Below, piece after piece: positions 44,387 to 52,787 of a DNA stretch of 64,000 nucleotides; the first letter of the stretch is position 1, and each line of letters starts with the position of its first letter. The stretch is from Vibrio ponticus (GTDB lineage: Bacteria > Pseudomonadota > Gammaproteobacteria > Enterobacterales > Vibrionaceae). The stretch lies in the NCBI RefSeq assembly GCF_009938225.1, contig NZ_AP019658.1, positions 186,001 to 250,000 of the forward strand, in the 5' to 3' direction. Position numbers and translations under genes: made by a program. A model generated the notes under the pieces. It saw only the letters and a program-made list of their open reading frames with translations. It searched no databases and was not told the DNA's origin.

Positions 44387-46213
44387 CTAGTTAATCACTC
44401 TCACCACGCGGAAACCGAGATAGTTCGCCGCACTGGTTGGTGATAAATAAAGGCGTTCGTCTGCGGCGGCTTGCTCCGGAGAGAAGCTCCATGCACCGCC
44501 TTTTGCAATACCTTGTGAGTTGCTGGTCCATTGCCACACGTTGCCAACACTGTCGTAAATGCCTAGTGGGTTAGGTTTGAACGCTTTAACGGGTGAGGTA
44601 CTGGTGTTTGCCCAAGGTGAGCTACTCCAACCGGTATTGGCTTGACCAGATACAAACTGCTCACCCCACCAATATTGGCTTTGACTGCCCGCACGAGCGG
44701 CAATTTCCCATTCGTCTTCACTTGGTAAGCGATATTGATAGCCGGTTTGTTGGCTCAGCCATTTGGTGTAAGCATTGGCATCGTTGCGGCTGATGCATAC
44801 CACTGGTGATTGTGCTGACTGCTTAAAACCAGGATTACGCCAATAGCTTTTCGCAATCGCTGTCACTTCACCATGACTCATGGCAGTACAGGTATTTTTC
44901 AGCTCTGCATCGGTTTGATAATCCGTTTGACGAACGAAAGCATCAAACTCCCCAACGGTGATTGGTGTGACACTAATCCCGAAAGCATGATCAAGGAAAT
45001 ACTGATTGGCAGCATTTTCACCCAGTAAGTATTCGCCTGGAACGATGGTTGCCAATTGTGGCGCTTTGCTGCCTTTTGCAATTAAATCAGCAAACTGATC
45101 ACCCGCTTTAAGCGTGTTGGCATTTTGCTTGAGTTGCGCTCTGAAGTTTCGGTCAGCGTTGAGCGCGATATTTTGTTTAAAGGTCTGATAACCCTCTTTT
45201 TTGATCACTAGGTGGTGTTGACCGATAGGCAACATGATTTCGACAGGTGTACTGCCGTAGGAAACACCATCGACAAAAACGCGATCATCATATTGGTTTG
45301 AGCGGACGTTGAGTGTCACCCAAGCAATCTCTTGCTCGTTTTGAGATTGTTGTCCCGAGACATAACCCGGCGCGAAGCAGTACTGCTTGTCGACGTTAAG
45401 CAGCGTACAGGCTGTGGTTTCACTAGGTCGAGCTTCAAGCGTGATATCCATCAGAGCTCGATAGCGCTCGCCGTCGTAAAACTCGGCTTGATTGGTTTTG
45501 CTACGTAAAACGTGAATGTTGAGCGGCGTTTTGTTGATATTAGCCTCAACCAACGTCTCTTCGGTGGTACTGGCAATGAGCTGAGTTTGAAAGGTTTTCA
45601 CCGCTTTTTGAGTGGCGAGCTCACGGGTTTGAGCATCACATTGTGCGAGCGTCATCTCCGACTGACAGCGATTGGTAAAGCTGACACTAATTTGCTGGCT
45701 TGGTGAGAGTTCTTGCTTAAGTCTATCAACACGAGCACGCAGCTTTTGCTGGTTGCTTTGCTCGATTTCCGTTTCGATTTTACTTACATGAGCCTGGTGC
45801 TGTTCAAGTAATTGCTTTGCTTCTTCCAGAGTTTGGCTATCACTAAGCAACTGCTGTTGATTCTGCTTAATGTCACGCCAAACGCTTTGATAATGGGCTT
45901 GTACGGCGGCAATATCGATATTGGGGTCGTCAATCATGCGTTGGTAAGCGCTTTCAAGATCGCTTTTTGCCGTTTCAAGCTGAGCATTAAGTTTTGTCGC
46001 TTGCTGCTGAGTGTTTTTCAGTGTTTGCTGGTGTTGGGCAACACTTTCTTGCTGCTCACTTTGAGTGGTTAACGCGGCTTTTAACTCAGCGTGTTTGTCA
46101 AATAGCTGCGCTTCGATCGCAGTGACCGCATCTGTCGAGGTATTTGCCTGAACAGATAGGGCACCACAACAAGCGGAGAGTGCTAAGAAAAGAGTTGAGA
46201 AACGAGTTTTCAT
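44387..46213 (-). CDS. Exported coiled-coil, PEGA and FGE-sulfatase-domain protein
   Basis: A 608-residue exported protein. After a signal peptide (ending SVQAN) comes a Gln/Glu-rich coiled coil (about 30-180), a middle domain with paired cysteines (TNRCQSEMTLAQCDAQ and CTLLNVDKQYCF), a PEGA domain near 316-365 (VFVDGVSYGSTPVEIMLP) and a C-terminal formylglycine-generating-enzyme-like domain (390-608) with YRLPSEDEWEIAARAG, GNVWQWTSN and YLGFRVVRV. The FGE fold in bacteria often serves as a binding or hydroxylating module rather than activating sulfatases; the Cys pair of true FGE is not obvious. The first 370 residues are paralogous to the upstream gene. Confidence 0.8.
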   Translation of the reverse strand: MKTRFSTLFLALSACCGALSVQANTSTDAVTAIEAQLFDKHAELKAALTTQSEQQESVAQHQQTLKNTQQQATKLNAQLETAKSDLESAYQRMIDDPNIDIAAVQAHYQSVWRDIKQNQQQLLSDSQTLEEAKQLLEQHQAHVSKIETEIEQSNQQKLRARVDRLKQELSPSQQISVSFTNRCQSEMTLAQCDAQTRELATQKAVKTFQTQLIASTTEETLVEANINKTPLNIHVLRSKTNQAEFYDGERYRALMDITLEARPSETTACTLLNVDKQYCFAPGYVSGQQSQNEQEIAWVTLNVRSNQYDDRVFVDGVSYGSTPVEIMLPIGQHHLVIKKEGYQTFKQNIALNADRNFRAQLKQNANTLKAGDQFADLIAKGSKAPQLATIVPGEYLLGENAANQYFLDHAFGISVTPITVGEFDAFVRQTDYQTDAELKNTCTAMSHGEVTAIAKSYWRNPGFKQSAQSPVVCISRNDANAYTKWLSQQTGYQYRLPSEDEWEIAARAGSQSQYWWGEQFVSGQANTGWSSSPWANTSTSPVKAFKPNPLGIYDSVGNVWQWTSNSQGIAKGGAWSFSPEQAAADERLYLSPTSAANYLGFRVVRVIN

Positions 46214-46252
46214 CGTTATGTATCTCTCTACAGTTTTGATTCGATTTAAACT

Positions 46253-46309
46253 AAAGCGCCACTTCGCCTTAGGGTATCGTCCGATAGCTAAGAAACGAAA
46301 TGGCGCTTT
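46253..46309 (-). repeat. Long imperfect hairpin between the two PEGA genes
   Basis: The outer stem AAAGCGCCA/TGGCGCTTT continues after one mismatch with TTCG/CGAA, then CTTAG/CTAAG and TATCG/CGATA, giving a nearly complete 57-base fold-back between the two paralogous genes. It may be a terminator, a processing site, or a copy of a small mobile palindrome. Confidence 0.6.
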
Positions 46310-46349
46310 TTAAATAGCATTAACAACGGGTGGCTTCACGCAGGTGATG

Positions 46350-47447
46350 TTAGCCTTGTTGTTCGCGTAGTTTTACCCATACCGTATCGTTGTGGTTGAT
46401 GGTCACTTTACGGTTATAAGTTTGGTAACCATCTTTTGATACAGTCACTTGATGTAAGCCACGTGGCAGCATGATTTCGACTGGAGTGCTGCCATATTTC
46501 ACACCGTTGATCACCACATTGTCGTTGTACTGATCTGAACGTACGGTAACCGCAACCCAGTTTTTGTCTTGTTGCTTCTGTTGTGCGTAAGCATCTGATT
46601 TTAGACAGTAACGCGTTGACACGTTCAATAGCTTACAAGCCGCCGTCGCTTCTGGTTTAGCTTGCAATTGCGCTTGTAGCTCAGTGAAGTAACTGTTGTT
46701 GCCTTCAAAACCAGTGCGGATTAGTTGGCTTTCTTGTACGTGAACATTAAGCTGCACGCCACTCGCATTTTGTTTCGCTAGCGTTGATTCAGTCAGTCGA
46801 TCCATCAACGCGGTCTTAAAGGCTTTGACTGCTTTTTGTTTCGTCAGTTGTTGACCTTGGCTAGTACATTCACCTAGCGTCATGGTTGCTGAGCAGGTGG
46901 TTTTGAAACTGGTTTGAACGACGTCGCTTTCACTTAATTCAGCAGCAAGACGCTTAACGCGAGCTTCGACTTTTTGCTCTTCTAGGTAAGCAAATTCTGA
47001 TTTTAGGCGCGCCTGCTTTTGCTTGATTTGCGAAAGACGAACTTCGCTTTCAGTAACTAACTGTTGATTCTCAAGCAGCTCAGATTGATTGCCTTTTACT
47101 GCGTTCCAAGAGTCCTGATACTCTTTCTGTAGGCTAACTAAATCAATTTCAGGATCTTCCAGTAGACGACTGTACTGCTTATCAAGCGCCGACTTCGCAC
47201 GGTTGCGCTTCGCATTTAAATCTTGTTCATCACGTTTTAGCTTTGCATGGTCATTCTGCAGTTGCTGGAAACGTTGAGTTTCTGAATCGAACTCTTCAGC
47301 GTTAGCTTGCAGTTCTACCTGCTTATTGCCTAGTTTTTCATCGATGACAGTAACAGGATCAGCAGAAGAGTTTTCAGCTGCCATCGAAGTTGATAGCCAA
47401 AATGGGCTGAGCGCAAGCAAAAGCGCTGGGATGCGGCGTGTGATCAT
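46350..47447 (-). CDS. Exported coiled-coil and PEGA-domain protein (paralogue of the next gene)
   Basis: A 365-residue exported protein with the same plan as the 5' part of its neighbour. It has a signal peptide (ending SMAAE), a coiled coil (about 30-160, many Glu, Gln, Lys), a middle domain with TTCSATMTLGECTSQGQ, then a C-terminal PEGA domain VVINGVKYGSTPVEIMLPRG to the end. It lacks the FGE-like domain. PEGA domains are small beta-sandwiches found on surface and cell-wall proteins. The two genes are in the same direction and probably arose by tandem duplication. Confidence 0.75.
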   Translation of the reverse strand: MITRRIPALLLALSPFWLSTSMAAENSSADPVTVIDEKLGNKQVELQANAEEFDSETQRFQQLQNDHAKLKRDEQDLNAKRNRAKSALDKQYSRLLEDPEIDLVSLQKEYQDSWNAVKGNQSELLENQQLVTESEVRLSQIKQKQARLKSEFAYLEEQKVEARVKRLAAELSESDVVQTSFKTTCSATMTLGECTSQGQQLTKQKAVKAFKTALMDRLTESTLAKQNASGVQLNVHVQESQLIRTGFEGNNSYFTELQAQLQAKPEATAACKLLNVSTRYCLKSDAYAQQKQQDKNWVAVTVRSDQYNDNVVINGVKYGSTPVEIMLPRGLHQVTVSKDGYQTYNRKVTINHNDTVWVKLREQQG

Positions 47448-47853
47448 AAGTCTCTACAACAGTTATGTTTAATTCACTGATAGCTTTACTCTGCAACAGG
47501 AGGAGATTCCGTTGCGCAAGCGATACTTTCCATGTGGGAGTTTGATTCCCAAGTATTTTTGGTACTTTGCGACTAAAATACCATTTTTCATGTAAATCTA
47601 AAGTACTAGTTTTTATTTTGTGCGCTTCACACAAATAACGTTTGCAGAAATTGATTTTGTTGCAAGCAAATGGTTAGAAGTGACATTGACCGTAATTTAT
47701 TTGCACTTGATCATTGTTCCGAGAAAAATGTTATGCAATAGGTTGATAATTAACTTTTTTGGCAAATATTCGCTTGCCTTTCGCCTCTTCTCGAGAATCC
47801 GCTAAAATTGTTATACCATCTGCATTAACTTCCGATCTTTACAGTTGTTATCT
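47448..47853. other. Divergent intergenic region, PEGA gene / AraC gene
   Basis: About 405 AT-rich bases that must hold both promoters. Contains GCAAC ... GTTGC hairpin sequence near 47494-47517 around a GGAGGAG; I could not assign it. No gene seen. Confidence 0.4.
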
Positions 47854-48660
47854 ATGAGTGAGCCCAATAAATTTCCTAATGCTCCCACTATATACATCCC
47901 CAAGCCCGCAGAATTAGTGACTTTGCCGTCTTATATGGATTGCCATGATCACCAATACACCCAAATCGTGATTGGTTTAAAAGGGCAGGCAGAGTTTGAA
48001 GTTAATGGTGTCGGGAACCTGGTGGGACCGGGTCAAGGTTGCGTGGTGACTTCGGGCTCAGGGCACGCGTTTGGTGGGGTGATCGAGCAATCGGATATCT
48101 TGGTGCTCAATATGCCGATGCCAAGCCAAACAGAGCCGCTTATGTTGCAGAAGCTGAACGAACTCAATCAAAAAGAGGTCTATTTCCAACTTGATGCCCA
48201 AATTCAGCGTTTAATTCAGATGCTGGTGGCAGAGATGCAGGCAAGCCCAGACGACTTACTCCTCAGTCGCGCTTGTAACGATACGGTGATGGCACTGTTG
48301 CAAAGACATGCATCCAGCTTACAGGTGAGTCGCAAAGAGTCTCGCTTTGATCTTGAGGCGATCGACCGTTATATCGAGCAACATTTAACTCAAAAGATCT
48401 CTGTCGCTCAGTTGGCTGGCAGTGTGTTTTTGGGGGAAAGTCAGTTTCATAGCCTATTTAAAGATCAGTTAGGCATCACGCCGCATCAGTACGTGCTGTC
48501 GAAGCGAATCGACATGGCGAAGCAATTGATTGAGCAACGCAATCTCACTCTCGGGCAAATCGCAGAATTAACCGGATTCTCTGGGCAGAGCACTTTTGCC
48601 CATGCGTTTTCACGCTTACAGGGGATCTCGCCATCGCAGTATAAGAAACGAATTGGTTAA
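47854..48660 (+). CDS. AraC-family regulator upstream of putA
   Basis: A 268-residue transcription factor. The N-terminal 150 residues are a cupin-like sensor (CHDHQYTQIVIGLKGQAEFE), and the C-terminal 100 residues hold the two HTH motifs (ISVAQLAGSVFLGESQFHSLF and LGQIAELTGFSGQSTFAHAF). Located 190 bases ahead of putA, it is a candidate activator of the proline genes; since this PutA has no DNA-binding domain of its own, some other regulator is needed. ATG 47854 was chosen over a TTG nine bases upstream. Role by position only. Confidence 0.8.
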   Translation: MSEPNKFPNAPTIYIPKPAELVTLPSYMDCHDHQYTQIVIGLKGQAEFEVNGVGNLVGPGQGCVVTSGSGHAFGGVIEQSDILVLNMPMPSQTEPLMLQKLNELNQKEVYFQLDAQIQRLIQMLVAEMQASPDDLLLSRACNDTVMALLQRHASSLQVSRKESRFDLEAIDRYIEQHLTQKISVAQLAGSVFLGESQFHSLFKDQLGITPHQYVLSKRIDMAKQLIEQRNLTLGQIAELTGFSGQSTFAHAFSRLQGISPSQYKKRIG

Positions 48661-48758
48661 TTTGGAAAATAAAAATGACCATATATTTTGCTTTTATGGG
48701 TGTGATCATGTTTTTGTTTTGTTAAATATCGAAGTTTTAAGCAAATAGTTCGGAGTTT

Positions 48759-48787
48759 TTGACAAGTATTCCATTCAGCCTCACAAT
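48759..48787 (+). promoter_or_regulatory. Candidate sigma-70 promoter of putA
   Basis: TTGACA (48759-48764), a 17-base spacer and CACAAT (48782-48787), about 65 bases before the putA start. The -35 is perfect and the -10 weak, as for an activator-dependent promoter. Confidence 0.5.
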
Positions 48788-48851
48788 ACACTGCTCGCCA
48801 TTGCAGTAAACCCGCTTAATGATTAAGCAGGTGTGAGATTGAGGAATACGT

Positions 48852-51800
48852 ATGTTTACAGCAACAGATGTGTTGAACGCTGAATTTATTGAGCAGCCGC
48901 TTGATAAATTGTGGGCGTTGATCTCGCCACTTTATATGGTGGACGAATCACAATGGTTAGAGCAGCTTTTACCTTTGGCTACGCCAAGCGTTGAGGAAAA
49001 GAGTCAAACCGAACTCAAAACCACTCAGTTAATTGAAGCAATTCGCGCAGATAAGAAATCGATTCAAATGATCGATGCGCTATTGCTTGAGTACAGCCTC
49101 GATACCCAAGAAGGTATTCTGCTGATGTGTTTAGCAGAAGCTTTGATGCGTATTCCTGATGCCGAAACCGCTGATGCACTTATTCGCGATAAATTAAGCG
49201 TTGCGGATTGGAAGTCTCACCTTAAAAACTCCGATTCCGTGTTTGTTAACGCATCGACTTGGGGTTTGATGCTGACAGGTAAAGTGGTTGGTTTAGCGGA
49301 ATCTCAGCAGCCAAGCCCAACTCAAGCGGTCAACCGTTTGGTCAATAAGCTTTCTGAGCCTGTGATTCGTAAAGCAATGAATCAAGCGATGAAGGTGATG
49401 GGGCATCAGTTTGTCTTGGGTCGCACCATTCAAGAAGCGCAGAACAACGGTCGTGCGATGCGTGATAAAGGCTTCACCTATTCTTACGATATGTTGGGTG
49501 AAGCGGCGCTGACCGATGCTGACGCGAATAAGTACTTTAAAGACTATCTCATGGCGATTGAAGCGGTAGGGCGTGATGTGGTTTCGGACCACAGTCCAGC
49601 CCCTTCAGTTTCGATTAAGCTCTCTGCTTTGCACCCTCGCTACGAAGTAGCAAATGAGTCTCGCGTGATGAATGAATTGCACGACACGCTGTTGCAATTG
49701 CTTATTCGCGCTAAAGAGCTCGATGTTGCCATTACCATTGATGCGGAAGAGGCAGACCGCCTGGAACTGTCACTTAAGCTGTTTGCTAAGCTTTACCAGC
49801 ATCCTTCAGTGCAAGGTTGGGGTAAGTTTGGCTTGGTAATTCAAGCCTATTCAAAACGTGCATTACCTGTGCTGGTTTGGCTCAATGGTTTAGCTAAGCA
49901 GCAGGGTGATGTGATTCCTTTGCGTCTAGTGAAAGGCGCTTACTGGGACAGTGAAATAAAGTGGTCACAACAAGCGGGCTACAGTAATTACCCAGTCTAC
50001 ACTCGAAAAGAATCAACCGATGTTGCCTACTTAGCTTGCGCGCGCTTTCTGTTAAGTGATGGTGCACGAGGCAACATCTACCCGCAGTTTGCTAGTCACA
50101 ATGCACAAACTGTGACCTCAATTGCTCAAATGGCAACCCACACTGACTATGAATTTCAACGTCTACATGGCATGGGTGAGTCACTGTATAACCATGTTAT
50201 GGCGACTTACCGCCAACCAGTTCGTATTTACGCGCCAGTGGGAAGCCATAAAGATTTGCTGCCTTACTTAGTGCGCCGTCTATTGGAAAATGGTGCTAAC
50301 AGCTCATTTGTGCACCGTTTGGTGGATGCACGTTGCCCTGTTGATAGCTTAACCGTTCATCCGGTGGAAGCGCTTGCGGGTTTTGCGAGCTTAAACAATC
50401 GTGCGATTCCGCTGCCAGGGGATATTTTCCCTAATCGACGTAATTCGCTTGGTATCAACATCGATATCGAAAGTGAAAATGCGCCATTTGAAGCGCAAGT
50501 TGCTAAGTGGATGCAACAGCAATGGCATCTTGGTTCGGTTATTAATGGCAAGCTCATTCACGAAAGCATGATCAAGGACGATGTTGATCAGCAACTCGTG
50601 ACAGCGCCTTATGATCGCCAAGTGGAAGTCGGAACGTTGGCATTTGCCAACCTTGATCATGTTTCCGTAGCGATTGAAAGTGCTGAGCAGGCATTTGACT
50701 CTTGGTCAACGCTATCTTTCGAGCAACGCGCCCTGCCAGCGGAGAAGCTTGCAGACTTGTTGGAAGACAATATGGCAGAGCTGGTAGCGCTGTGTCACAA
50801 GGAAGCAGGCAAAACCATTCATGATGCGATTGATGAAGTGCGCGAAGCGGTGGACTTTTGCCGTTTCTATGCCAAGCAAGAGCAAGTGTTTACTCCTACT
50901 ATCACAACCGGTTTTGACGGTATTGAACGCACCGTTGGTCGCAAAGGGCGTGGGGTGTTCGTTTGTATCAGCCCTTGGAACTTCCCTCTAGCCATCTTCC
51001 TTGGTCAAGTAACCGCCGCGCTTGTGGCAGGCAATACCGTGGTTGCTAAACCGGCGGAACAAACCAGTTTAATCGCGGTACGCGCAGTACAGCTAATGTT
51101 GCAAGCGGGTTTCCCTGCTGGAGTGATTCAACTACTTACCGGTAAAGGCGCAGAAATTGGTGCCGCGCTAACGTCACATGCTGCGATTGCCGGTGTGGCG
51201 TTTACTGGCTCAACCTTGACCGCGCAACGTATCAACCAATCACTGGCAGCCCGCGATGCCGCCCCTGTTCCTTTGATTGCTGAAACTGGCGGCTTAAATG
51301 CGATGATCGTCGACAGTACCGCACTGCCAGAGCAAGTGGTGCGAGATGTAGTGCGCTCTGCATTTGCCTCTGCAGGGCAACGTTGTAGTGCGCTGCGAGT
51401 CCTCTATGTGCAAGGCGACATTGCTGACCGCATTATCGCATTAATCCAAGGTGCCATGCATGAGCTCTCTGTAGGTTTGCCTTACCTCCATTCGACCGAT
51501 GTTGGTCCTGTGATTGACGCGCAAGCGAAGCAGAAATTACTTAGCCATATTGAATCGATGGCGAGTCAGTTCAAGACAGTCGCTCAAGTTAGCTTGGGTG
51601 AAGAGTGCGAGCGTGGCGATTTTGTTGCGCCGACTGCGTTTGAAATTGACGATATTCGTTCTCTAGCGGAAGAGCAGTTTGGACCTATTCTGCATATTGT
51701 TCGCTACAAAGCGAGTGAGCTGGCGCAAGTGGTTACTCACATCAACCAGACTGGGTATGGACTCACACTAGGGGTGCATAGCCGCAATGAGACTACCTAT

Positions 51801-51971
51801 CGTTGGATTGAAAAACATGCACGAGTTGGTAATAGCTACATAAATCGTGATCAAGTTGGGGCCGTGGTGGGTGTTCAACCATTTGGTGGTCAAGGTTTAT
51901 CGGGTACGGGACCAAAAGCTGGTGGTCCACACTATCTATACCGATTCACCCAAACTGTGTTCAATCAATAA
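48852..51971 (+). CDS. putA: Bifunctional proline dehydrogenase / P5C dehydrogenase PutA
   Basis: A 1039-residue enzyme that oxidises proline to glutamate in two steps, passing electrons to quinone and NAD+. Residues of about 80-480 are the FAD-containing PRODH barrel (LSALHPRYE, LVKGAYWDSEIK, QFASHNAQT). Residues of about 550-1039 are the aldehyde dehydrogenase domain with catalytic Glu811 (AETGGLNAM) and Cys845 (SAGQRCSALR). The ribbon-helix-helix DNA-binding domain of E. coli PutA is absent, so it cannot repress its own operon. The C-terminal ALDH-like domain of longer PutAs is also absent but a separate gene of that kind follows. Confidence 0.96.
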   Translation: MFTATDVLNAEFIEQPLDKLWALISPLYMVDESQWLEQLLPLATPSVEEKSQTELKTTQLIEAIRADKKSIQMIDALLLEYSLDTQEGILLMCLAEALMRIPDAETADALIRDKLSVADWKSHLKNSDSVFVNASTWGLMLTGKVVGLAESQQPSPTQAVNRLVNKLSEPVIRKAMNQAMKVMGHQFVLGRTIQEAQNNGRAMRDKGFTYSYDMLGEAALTDADANKYFKDYLMAIEAVGRDVVSDHSPAPSVSIKLSALHPRYEVANESRVMNELHDTLLQLLIRAKELDVAITIDAEEADRLELSLKLFAKLYQHPSVQGWGKFGLVIQAYSKRALPVLVWLNGLAKQQGDVIPLRLVKGAYWDSEIKWSQQAGYSNYPVYTRKESTDVAYLACARFLLSDGARGNIYPQFASHNAQTVTSIAQMATHTDYEFQRLHGMGESLYNHVMATYRQPVRIYAPVGSHKDLLPYLVRRLLENGANSSFVHRLVDARCPVDSLTVHPVEALAGFASLNNRAIPLPGDIFPNRRNSLGINIDIESENAPFEAQVAKWMQQQWHLGSVINGKLIHESMIKDDVDQQLVTAPYDRQVEVGTLAFANLDHVSVAIESAEQAFDSWSTLSFEQRALPAEKLADLLEDNMAELVALCHKEAGKTIHDAIDEVREAVDFCRFYAKQEQVFTPTITTGFDGIERTVGRKGRGVFVCISPWNFPLAIFLGQVTAALVAGNTVVAKPAEQTSLIAVRAVQLMLQAGFPAGVIQLLTGKGAEIGAALTSHAAIAGVAFTGSTLTAQRINQSLAARDAAPVPLIAETGGLNAMIVDSTALPEQVVRDVVRSAFASAGQRCSALRVLYVQGDIADRIIALIQGAMHELSVGLPYLHSTDVGPVIDAQAKQKLLSHIESMASQFKTVAQVSLGEECERGDFVAPTAFEIDDIRSLAEEQFGPILHIVRYKASELAQVVTHINQTGYGLTLGVHSRNETTYRWIEKHARVGNSYINRDQVGAVVGVQPFGGQGLSGTGPKAGGPHYLYRFTQTVFNQ

Positions 51972-51986
51972 GCGAGGAAGAGAGAT

Positions 51987-52676
51987 ATGGTTCATCAAGT
52001 AGTGAGTTTTACCAATGCTTTCTCTGCGTGGGAGAACTGGAATTTAACCGATTTTGATTCAAAAAGTGAATGCCTACTATCGCTGCAAAAGGCGTTAGTA
52101 AAGCCTGAGCATCGTCAAGTAATGGCATTTCATCTAGAACAAGCCCGCCAACTTATTTCTGTTACTCATCAGTTAGTTGGACCAACAGGCGAGAGTAATG
52201 AACTTTATACCGCAGGGCGTGGTGTCTGTTTGATTGCCATCGAAACCATTAATGAGAATGCGCGACTTGCAGCAATGGCGCAATGCACCGCAGCGCTCGC
52301 GGCGGGCAACAGTATTATTTTGTGTAGCGACGACACTGAGTTTACACAAGATTTGGAGAAGGCTTATGAACAGTCTTCTCTGCCAGTAAATCTACTCCAC
52401 TTTGCATCTTACGATGCAATCGGTCAGGTGTTGGAATCTGACATTCGTGGTGTGGGCTTTATTGGTTCATCAAACGGGGAAAAAGAGCTTAATCGACAGT
52501 TAGCAGCGCGTGAAGGCGTGATTGTTAGCTTTGTTGCTGAGACAGACTTAACAACACTCGAGATAGCGCATGATCCTCAATTGTCGCTGCGGTTTATTAC
52601 CGAGCGAACCAGAACAATAAATATAACAGCGGTGGGCGGTAACGCGACACTATTAGGCGCCTCAGACCCTCACTAA
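51987..52676 (+). CDS. ALDH-superfamily domain protein, possible detached PutA C-terminal domain
   Basis: A 229-residue protein that resembles part of an aldehyde dehydrogenase: GRGVCLIAIETINENARLAA and AMAQCTAALAAGNSIILCSD recall the Rossmann half, and RGVGFIGSSNGEKELNRQLA the nucleotide loop. Catalytic Cys and Glu segments are missing, so it is not an active P5C dehydrogenase despite frequent annotation as one. Large PutAs of types B and C carry an ALDH-superfamily domain at the C-terminus that covers the substrate tunnel; here such a domain could be a separate subunit. It starts 15 bases after putA with a good GAGGAAGAGAG site. Confidence 0.7.
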   Translation: MVHQVVSFTNAFSAWENWNLTDFDSKSECLLSLQKALVKPEHRQVMAFHLEQARQLISVTHQLVGPTGESNELYTAGRGVCLIAIETINENARLAAMAQCTAALAAGNSIILCSDDTEFTQDLEKAYEQSSLPVNLLHFASYDAIGQVLESDIRGVGFIGSSNGEKELNRQLAAREGVIVSFVAETDLTTLEIAHDPQLSLRFITERTRTINITAVGGNATLLGASDPH

Positions 52677-52708
52677 ATGAGGTGCGGTAGCGCTTTGCTG
52701 GCTTGCAA

Positions 52709-52752
52709 ATCCAATAACAGAGGTGCCAAGGAGGACATGTCTGTTATTGGAT
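52709..52752 (+). promoter_or_regulatory. Perfect 12-bp inverted repeat in the putP leader
   Basis: ATCCAATAACAG (52709-52720) and CTGTTATTGGAT (52741-52752) are perfect reverse complements. The 20-base loop contains AAGGAGG and an ATG. In RNA this would be a strong hairpin with an exposed or controlled ribosome site; in DNA it could be an operator. No T run follows, so it is not a usual terminator. Confidence 0.7.
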
Positions 52753-52787
52753 ATTCGAATAAAAGAGGAAAATCGAATGGAAAATAG
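52737..52787 (+). CDS. Possible 16-codon leader ORF overlapping the putP start
   Basis: ATG 52737 follows an AAGGAGG Shine-Dalgarno, stronger than that of putP itself. The 16 codons (MSVIGYSNKRGKSNGK) end at TAG 52785-52787, eight bases beyond the putP ATG, in another frame. Ribosomes ending there could restart at the putP ATG. Whether it is translated is not known from the sequence. Confidence 0.4.
   Translation: MSVIGYSNKRGKSNGK

Noticed and set aside
51987..52676. Active P5C dehydrogenase after putA
   Set aside because: The catalytic Cys and Glu segments of aldehyde dehydrogenases are missing, and PutA already has them.
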